Below, in pieces: positions 23,339-27,352 of a stretch of 27,352 nt of DNA. The notes beneath the pieces were generated by a model, which did no database searches, was not told the DNA's origin, and was given only the letters and a program-made list of their open reading frames with translations. Location: positions 1 to 27,352 of the forward strand of contig DHWG01000187.1 of assembly GCA_002413075.1 (NCBI GenBank), written 5' to 3'. Positions within the stretch are counted from its first letter, which is position 1. Each line of letters begins with the position of its first letter. Both the position numbers and the translations under genes were made by a program. This DNA comes from Desulfosporosinus sp. UBA5188 (lineage in GTDB: Bacteria; Bacillota; Desulfitobacteriia; Desulfitobacteriales; Desulfitobacteriaceae).

Positions 23339-23377
23339 TAAGAGGAGGTACTTCTAAAATTGAAGTACCTCCTCTTA
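23339..23377 (-). terminator. 16-bp hairpin at the end of the Mg2+ operon
   Basis: TAAGAGGAGGTACTTC (23339-23354) pairs perfectly with 23362-23377 around a 7-base loop, 16 bases beyond the minus-strand NRAMP stop. No U-tract follows on either strand, so it may act as an mRNA 3'-end stabiliser or a weak terminator. One arm contains GGAGGT, the other the anti-Shine-Dalgarno-like ACCTCC. Confidence 0.55.
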
Positions 23378-23392
23378 TAGTTTGCGAACAGA

Positions 23393-24640
23393 CTAAAAAA
23401 TATCAGTTAAGAAATTCGGAAACAAGGTTGATACAAGTAAAAGCGTGGTGAGGAAAATTAGAACAGCGGTGAAGGTCCAGGCGATGACATTGAAAAATCG
23501 CGTATTTGCATACTCACCCATAATGCTTTTCTTGCTAGCAATCAGGACCATGAAGATGAGAATGGGGGGCAAAAGTACCCCATTAACGACTTGAGTCGTC
23601 AACATGACGTGATACAAGGACAAATGGGGCCATAAGACGACAGCGGCGCCTAATACGATGAGGACCGTATAGAGCCCAAAGAACACCGGGGCTTCTTTAC
23701 GTGATTTACTGATGCCGTGTTCAAAGCCAAAGGCTTCACAGACGGCGTAAGCGGTACTTAAGGGAAGGACAAACGCAGCCAACATAGAGGCGCCGAGCAA
23801 GCCAAAGCCAAAGAGCAAACTGGCATATTCCCCAGCTAAGGGTTTTAACGCGAGGGCAACATCTTTAGCCGTTTCAATGGGTATCTTATGGGCGTAGAGC
23901 GTTGCAGCTGTGGAGACAATAATAAAGAAGGCAATGAAGCCAGTGAAAAAAGTCCCAATTAGAACATCCCAGCGCGTATAACGATAATCCTGGGCGGTGA
24001 TTCCCTTATCAACCACAGAAGATTGGACATAGAACTGTCCCCAGGGAGTAATGGTTGTGCCGATCACCCCTATGGCCATCAGTAGAAAAGCTGGGGTTCC
24101 GGAAAACGACGGGGTAATAGAGTGGACGAGGACCTCCGGCCAGGGCGGTTTGACCATAATACCAGAGATGACATAGCTAAAAAAACTCAAGCAGAGCAGT
24201 AAAAGTATTTTCTCTATTTTCCCATAATCCGTTTTGATGACAAGCCACCATATGAGAGCGGCCATGGCGGGTACGGAAATGTATTTGGTAATCCCAAAGA
24301 TTTCAAAACTTGTAGCGATTCCGGAAAACTCAGAGACAGTGGTTCCCAGATTGGCAATCAGGAGGACACTCATGGCAAAGAAAGTCCACTTCACACCGTA
24401 ATGTTCCCGGATTAAGTCCGACAGACCACGACCCGTTACAGCGCCCGTGCGCGCGGAGATCTCTTGAGCGATCGCTAATAGCACCGTGCTGATAAGCATC
24501 GTGAAGATGAGGGAATAGCCGTACTTAGCACCCGCAGCGGCATACGTAGCAATTCCACCCGCATCATTATCAGCGAAAGCAGTGACGATTCCAGGACCCA
24601 TAACGGCGAAGAACAAGGCGAATCGTTCTTTAAAGTTCAT
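23393..24640 (-). CDS. NRAMP-related transporter, probable Mg2+ type (NRMT)
   Basis: This 415-residue NRAMP (SLC11) fold protein has about eleven membrane helices. The TM1 metal motif is altered: canonical DPGN reads DAGG at residues 26-29 after GPGIVTAFADN. In TM6 the methionine that selects transition metals in canonical MPHN is replaced by Thr198 (TITPWG). These changes match the NRAMP-related Mg2+ transporters described from Clostridium and Eggerthella, not MntH Mn2+/Fe2+ importers. The M-box upstream supports Mg2+ as substrate. The start ATG overlaps the preceding gene by 4 bases (ATGA). I infer Mg2+ import; transport has not been shown for this protein. Confidence 0.88.
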   Translation of the reverse strand: MNFKERFALFFAVMGPGIVTAFADNDAGGIATYAAAGAKYGYSLIFTMLISTVLLAIAQEISARTGAVTGRGLSDLIREHYGVKWTFFAMSVLLIANLGTTVSEFSGIATSFEIFGITKYISVPAMAALIWWLVIKTDYGKIEKILLLLCLSFFSYVISGIMVKPPWPEVLVHSITPSFSGTPAFLLMAIGVIGTTITPWGQFYVQSSVVDKGITAQDYRYTRWDVLIGTFFTGFIAFFIIVSTAATLYAHKIPIETAKDVALALKPLAGEYASLLFGFGLLGASMLAAFVLPLSTAYAVCEAFGFEHGISKSRKEAPVFFGLYTVLIVLGAAVVLWPHLSLYHVMLTTQVVNGVLLPPILIFMVLIASKKSIMGEYANTRFFNVIAWTFTAVLIFLTTLLLVSTLFPNFLTDIF

Positions 24641-25935
24641 TCGCTATGCCCTCCCTTTGCCTGACGGCGTCGGGCAATCAAATTGGTGTGACTTTCTACA
24701 TGGGGGCGTTCTGGCATTAATAGCTCCAAAACATCATCCACCGTGATGATTCCTAAGACTTGATCTCGATCGTTGACAACTGGCACCGCTAGTAAACCAT
24801 ATTTATGGATGATGTCGGTCACCTTTTCGTGATCGTCATACGGGGATATCTTAACGATCTTGCTATGCATTAATTCTTTTAAAGGCGTCTCAGGGGAAGC
24901 GATGATCAGTTCTCGTAGAGAAAGAACGCCTTCGAGAATTTCTTGTTCGTCCACCACGTAAAGATAATAAATTGTTTCCGCTTCAGGAGCGAGTCGTCTG
25001 ATTTCCACAATCGCTTGTTCAGCGGTTAGCCAGAACGGTAAACCAACATATTCGGTGGTCATCAGTGAACCAGCGGTGTCGTCTTCATACTGCATTAATT
25101 CACGAACATCTTCCGCATCGTCAGATTCCATCAGGCGAAGAAGTTCCTCAGACTTGGCAGAGGACAACTCACCCAAGATATCAGCCGCTTGGTCCGCGGG
25201 CATTTCTTCTAGGATGTCAGAAGCCCTGTCCTCATCCATCTGATTAATCATCTCGACCTGCGTATCCAATTCCATCTCTGTTAAGGCGTCTATGGCTTGT
25301 TGAGAATCGAGAACATCGAGGAAATTAGCCCTTTGTTTATAGTCCATCTCTTCAATAATGTCGGCAATGTCAGCTGGGTGAAGTTGGCGAAGTTGTTCTT
25401 TCTCTCGAGTAAGCTGAAGGGACGACGTGCGGCTTTCAATCGGTTTGATATACTGGCAACCCACAAATTTATTTTCGATCCGACTGAGTAAGAACTCAAC
25501 GCCTAACCTGCGGAATAAACCGCGTACACCGATATCTACCGCGACTAAAACCATAAATTGATGATCCTCATGGGATACCCAGGACAAGGAAATGTCATTC
25601 ACCCGGACTAGTCTTGATCCTTCTAAGTCAATAATCTGTTTATCTAACAGCCATTTGCCTATAAACGTTTCATCATCATGCAGCGGGCACGTCAAGAGCG
25701 GATCAAAAGAGGCATTGAGACGCAGCCCTGTTGAATCCCAGGAAACAACCCACTCGATGGGAATGAGGGCAGCGATCGCTTTAGCATAGCGAATGCCAGT
25801 GACTTGGGGAGAAACACTGTCCCAACGGATCGCCATGTCATACAAGCGACCAATACGACGTCCTTTGGCATCCCAGATTGGTTTATTTGACAACTGACTG
25901 AAATAAAATTCTCCTAAAACTTTTAAGTCATTCAT
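24637..25935 (-). CDS. Soluble MgtE_N-CBS sensor protein with PRC-barrel-like N-terminus
   Basis: This 432-residue protein has two PRC-barrel-like beta segments (about residues 1-80 and 85-165), an MgtE intracellular N-domain (about 185-285; repeats such as LHPADIADIIEEM and MPADQAADILGEL), and a CBS pair (about 290-410; SLMTTEYVGLPFWLTAEQAI and VNDRDQVLGIITVDDVLELL). No transmembrane segment is present, so the five-helix pore of MgtE is missing. In MgtE these cytosolic domains bind Mg2+ and close the pore. Here they are detached and translationally coupled to an NRAMP transporter, suggesting gating in trans. AAGGGAGGAAAATAA precedes the ATG and overlaps the end of the 36-codon ORF. Confidence 0.88.
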   Translation of the reverse strand: MNDLKVLGEFYFSQLSNKPIWDAKGRRIGRLYDMAIRWDSVSPQVTGIRYAKAIAALIPIEWVVSWDSTGLRLNASFDPLLTCPLHDDETFIGKWLLDKQIIDLEGSRLVRVNDISLSWVSHEDHQFMVLVAVDIGVRGLFRRLGVEFLLSRIENKFVGCQYIKPIESRTSSLQLTREKEQLRQLHPADIADIIEEMDYKQRANFLDVLDSQQAIDALTEMELDTQVEMINQMDEDRASDILEEMPADQAADILGELSSAKSEELLRLMESDDAEDVRELMQYEDDTAGSLMTTEYVGLPFWLTAEQAIVEIRRLAPEAETIYYLYVVDEQEILEGVLSLRELIIASPETPLKELMHSKIVKISPYDDHEKVTDIIHKYGLLAVPVVNDRDQVLGIITVDDVLELLMPERPHVESHTNLIARRRQAKGGHSE

Positions 25936-26046
25936 TTATTTTCCTCCCTTGAGTGACGGAGTCTGGCGCCTACTGTCAAAATGACTCTGTCTGGTATGAA
26001 TTGAACTATGATTGCGCATGTAATCAGGATAAGGTCCAGAATCCAT
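25936..26046 (-). CDS. Small ORF of 36 codons between M-box and the sensor gene
   Basis: On the minus strand, AAGGAGGTGG followed by 4 bases and an ATG at 26046 opens an ORF of 36 codons that begins MDSGPYPDYMRNHSS and ends SLKGGK. Its TAA is immediately followed by the ATG of the MgtE_N-CBS gene, and the ribosome site of that gene (GGGAGG) lies inside its last codons, so the two are coupled. The peptide is hydrophilic, with prolines and acidic residues at the start and many His, Ser and Arg later. I do not recognise a family. It could be a small protein or a regulatory leader peptide. The near-perfect ribosome site argues that it is translated. Confidence 0.65.
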   Translation of the reverse strand: MDSGPYPDYMRNHSSIHTRQSHFDSRRQTPSLKGGK

Positions 26047-26100
26047 AAAACCACCTCCTTAGTTTACTCAAAATACGGTAGACAATAAGTAGATAAAATA

Positions 26101-26128
26101 AAAAGACTTCTATAGCAAATAGAAGGTC
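26101..26128 (-). terminator. Riboswitch-controlled terminator
   Basis: On the minus strand, GACC-TTCTA (26128-26120) pairs with TAGAAGTC (26112-26105) with one bulged base, followed by TTTTTATTTT. The 5' arm shares 26124-26128 with an alternative antiterminator hairpin (AGGTC 26150-26146 with GACCT 26128-26124, plus ATAA/TTAT), so the two structures exclude each other. Confidence 0.85.
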
Positions 26129-26144
26129 TATAAACACACGTTAT

Positions 26145-26306
26145 GGACCTCCCTACTCGTTGAGCTTTAGCACTGCATAGCGTAGAGTTTTCTCAGCCAC
26201 CTTAAGTAAAACCTTATGCCGGTAGTACCTGTTATACCCAATTGGTGTCTCTCGACATTTCTGGGCAGTGGCCTATGTTTATGCAGGAGCCTCACCTAAC
26301 AGAGAT
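26145..26306 (-). ncRNA. M-box (ykoK) Mg2+ riboswitch
   Basis: Read on the minus strand, the sequence has the conserved M-box blocks in order: GTTAGGTGAGGCTCC near 26300-26286, GGCCACTGCCC, AATGTCGAGAGACACCAAT, GGGTATAACAGG, ACTACCGGCATAAGG, GGTGGCTGAG, ACGCTATGCAGTGCTAAAGCTC and ACGAG. Bound Mg2+ compacts this RNA. The P1 3' strand (GGAG at 26152-26149) overlaps the antiterminator arm by two bases, so Mg2+ binding should release the terminator and shut off the sensor and NRAMP genes. Recognition is from known family consensus and the readable stems. The region 26131-26144 is the antiterminator loop. Confidence 0.95.
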
Positions 26307-26320
26307 TTAGAACTAGTACA

Positions 26321-26354
26321 CTTCATTATATGTATAATGAAGCAAATTCGTCAA
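26321..26354 (-). promoter_or_regulatory. Promoter of the Mg2+ operon with embedded palindrome
   Basis: On the minus strand TTGACG (26354-26349), an 18-base spacer, and a perfect TATAAT (26330-26325) precede the M-box by about 20 bases. The -10 box lies in a palindrome, CTTCATTATA (26321-26330) and TATAATGAAG (26333-26342) with a 2-base centre, typical of a dimeric repressor site. The promoter is well supported; the operator is inferred. Confidence 0.78.
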
Positions 26355-26457
26355 CATTTTCACCAATAGTTTTTTACAAAGTGGTATAAGGGTGGATCCG
26401 CTTTTATCTTTATTACTTAGAAATGGCAATAATCAATCATCTGGACGAGGTTGTACT

Positions 26458-26487
26458 TTGCCTTTTTCGCGGTCCATGTGTTATAAT
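26458..26487 (+). promoter_or_regulatory. Promoter of scfA
   Basis: A perfect TATAAT (26482-26487) with a weak TTGCCT (26458-26463) 18 bases upstream. It leaves about 40 bases of leader before the scfA ATG. The 26355-26457 stretch between this and the divergent Mg2+ promoter holds no gene. Confidence 0.55.
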
Positions 26488-26532
26488 TTAAACTGAATTA
26501 AATGACGTGAGTATCGAGAGGAGGGTGTTTTA

Positions 26533-26673
26533 ATGGCAAAACACATTCAGACCATAGTGAGAGCAAACCTAAGTGCAACGGTGAAGACCGGAGGGTGTGG
26601 CAAGTGTCAGACCTCTTGCCAATCAGCTTGTAAGACGTCGTGCACGGTTGGGAACCAAGTGTGTGTTAAATAA
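26533..26673 (+). CDS. scfA: SCIFF ranthipeptide precursor (six cysteines in forty-five residues)
   Basis: This 46-residue peptide begins MAKHIQTIVRANLSATVKTG and carries exactly six cysteines, at residues 22, 25, 29, 33, 37 and 44, in a GCGKCxxSCxxxCxxSC-like pattern. This is the SCIFF family, nearly universal in Clostridia. A partner radical-SAM enzyme forms thioether links from Cys to the alpha or gamma carbon of downstream residues, often Thr. The leader is the N-terminal 20 residues; the core is the Cys-rich half. GAGGAGGGTG precedes the ATG. The maturase gene follows 95 bases on. The role of SCIFF is still debated (signalling or quorum-related). Confidence 0.93.
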   Translation: MAKHIQTIVRANLSATVKTGGCGKCQTSCQSACKTSCTVGNQVCVK

Positions 26674-26700
26674 ACGTTTGGCTATATCGAACATAGGATG

Positions 26701-26732
26701 ACAGAACCCACCCGCATAGGGTTGGGTTCTGT
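26701..26732 (+). terminator. Intercistronic hairpin between scfA and scfB
   Basis: ACAGAACCC (26701-26709) pairs with GGGTTCTGT (26724-26732), with ACCC/GGGT inside and one bulged T, then TCTATTT. It looks like a leaky terminator that would make the precursor more abundant than the enzyme. Confidence 0.65.
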
Positions 26733-26768
26733 TCTATTTAATTGACACGTGAGAAGGAGAGAAGCTAG

Positions 26769-27352
26769 ATGTTCAATAACTTTAATATTAAAGGATATCG
26801 CATTAAGAAAAATGTTCATAGCTACCACCAAGGAAATTTATGGATTGCTCATGATGTTAATTCCGGATCGTTGCATCTTCTGGATGAGGGGACATTTGAG
26901 GTCATAAAGGCTTGTGAGGCTTTGCAAGAGATGGACAAGGACATTACGCTAGAGGCGGTGAACCAGGTCCTTAGTCAAGCCGGAAGCAAAGCGCTTGTGG
27001 TAGAAGAAATTACAGGGATTTTTAACGAATTAGAGGAACTCTGGAAGGAAGGAACGCTGTTCTCCGAAGAAACGGAGGAAGTAACCCTGAATTATCCCGC
27101 GAAACCAATCATCAAAGCAATTTGTCTCCATGTGGCCCATGATTGTAACCTGCGCTGCAAATATTGTTTTGCAGGGACTGGAGCCTTTGGTGGCAGCAGG
27201 ACGCTCATGGATTTTGAAACAGGTAAAAGAGGAATTGACTTTGTTTTAGAGTCATCAGGGCATCGAAATCATTGCGAAGTTGACTTCTTCGGCGGGGAAC
27301 CGCTTCTGAACTTTAAAGTGGTTAAGGAACTGGTTCAATACGGAAGAAAAGC
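26769..27352 (+). CDS. scfB: Radical-SAM SCIFF maturase, 5' part
   Basis: This is the first 194 codons of the thioether-forming SCIFF maturase; the gene runs off the right edge. Residues 1-110 form the N-terminal peptide-recognition part (NFNIKGYRIKKNVHSYHQGNLWIAHD). The radical-SAM cluster motif is CNLRCKYC with Cys126, Cys130 and Cys133, which hold the [4Fe-4S] cluster that cleaves SAM. The glycine-rich SAM contact FFGGEPLL is at 173-180. The C-terminal SPASM domain with its auxiliary clusters should lie beyond the window. AAGGAGAG precedes the ATG by about 7 bases. The enzyme acts in the cytoplasm on the ScfA precursor encoded upstream. Confidence 0.93.
   Translation, partial: MFNNFNIKGYRIKKNVHSYHQGNLWIAHDVNSGSLHLLDEGTFEVIKACEALQEMDKDITLEAVNQVLSQAGSKALVVEEITGIFNELEELWKEGTLFSEETEEVTLNYPAKPIIKAICLHVAHDCNLRCKYCFAGTGAFGGSRTLMDFETGKRGIDFVLESSGHRNHCEVDFFGGEPLLNFKVVKELVQYGRK

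Overview
The window looks like part of the chromosome of an anaerobic, endospore-forming member of the Clostridia, most likely a Desulfosporosinus or Desulfitobacterium relative. The assignment rests on gene content (a spore-type Lon protease next to dnaB, a selenocysteine tRNA, a SCIFF peptide with its radical-SAM maturase, an M-box Mg2+ riboswitch), a Firmicutes gene order around rpsF-ssb-rpsR-rplI-dnaB-purA, strong purine-rich ribosome binding sites and sigma-A-like promoters. No database was searched, so the genus is an inference.

Layout, left to right. (1) 44-5340, + strand: a complete branched-chain amino acid ABC transporter operon, livJ-livH-livM-livG-livF, followed by a CBS-CBS-ACT nucleotide-sensing protein (AcuB type). 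It ends in a long hairpin terminator. (2) 5523-6540: a DUF2889 protein, a small unlisted minus-strand ORF, and selC (tRNA-Sec, anticodon TCA). (3) 6595-9927, + strand: cvpA-like membrane protein, M18 aminopeptidase, MscS channel and a DUF951 protein. (4) 10006-12228: ychF, then the rpsF-ssb-rpsR operon with its own promoter and an S6:S18-type mRNA leader, closed by a textbook terminator. (5) 12240-12416: a compact chain of hairpins with no coding potential. (6) 12545-17672: a MazG-like gene that appears to start with CTG, yybS (DUF2232), rplI, lonC and dnaB. The phosphodiesterase gene gdpP that often sits between yybS and rplI is absent. (7) 17767-21880: an FAD-dependent dehydrogenase with a cysteine cluster, purB and purA. 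(8) 21923-22420: four tRNAs (Lys, Glu, Phe, Gly). (9) 22545-26354, minus strand: a CBO0543-type membrane protein, then an Mg2+ operon. (10) 26458 to the end, + strand: the SCIFF ranthipeptide precursor scfA and the first 194 codons of its maturase scfB.

The most interesting unit is the minus-strand operon at 23393-26354. A promoter whose -10 box lies in a near-perfect palindrome drives an M-box riboswitch with clearly readable, mutually exclusive terminator and antiterminator hairpins. Behind it come an unannotated 36-codon ORF with a near-perfect Shine-Dalgarno sequence, a soluble protein made of the cytosolic gate of MgtE (MgtE_N plus two CBS domains) with no membrane segments, and an NRAMP-family transporter whose metal-site motifs are altered as in Mg2+-type NRAMPs (DPGN replaced by DAGG, the TM6 methionine replaced by threonine). 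I infer an Mg2+ importer gated in trans by a detached MgtE sensor, possibly with a translational leader peptide. The second notable unit is the SCIFF system at the right edge, with a hairpin between precursor and maturase that probably sets their ratio.
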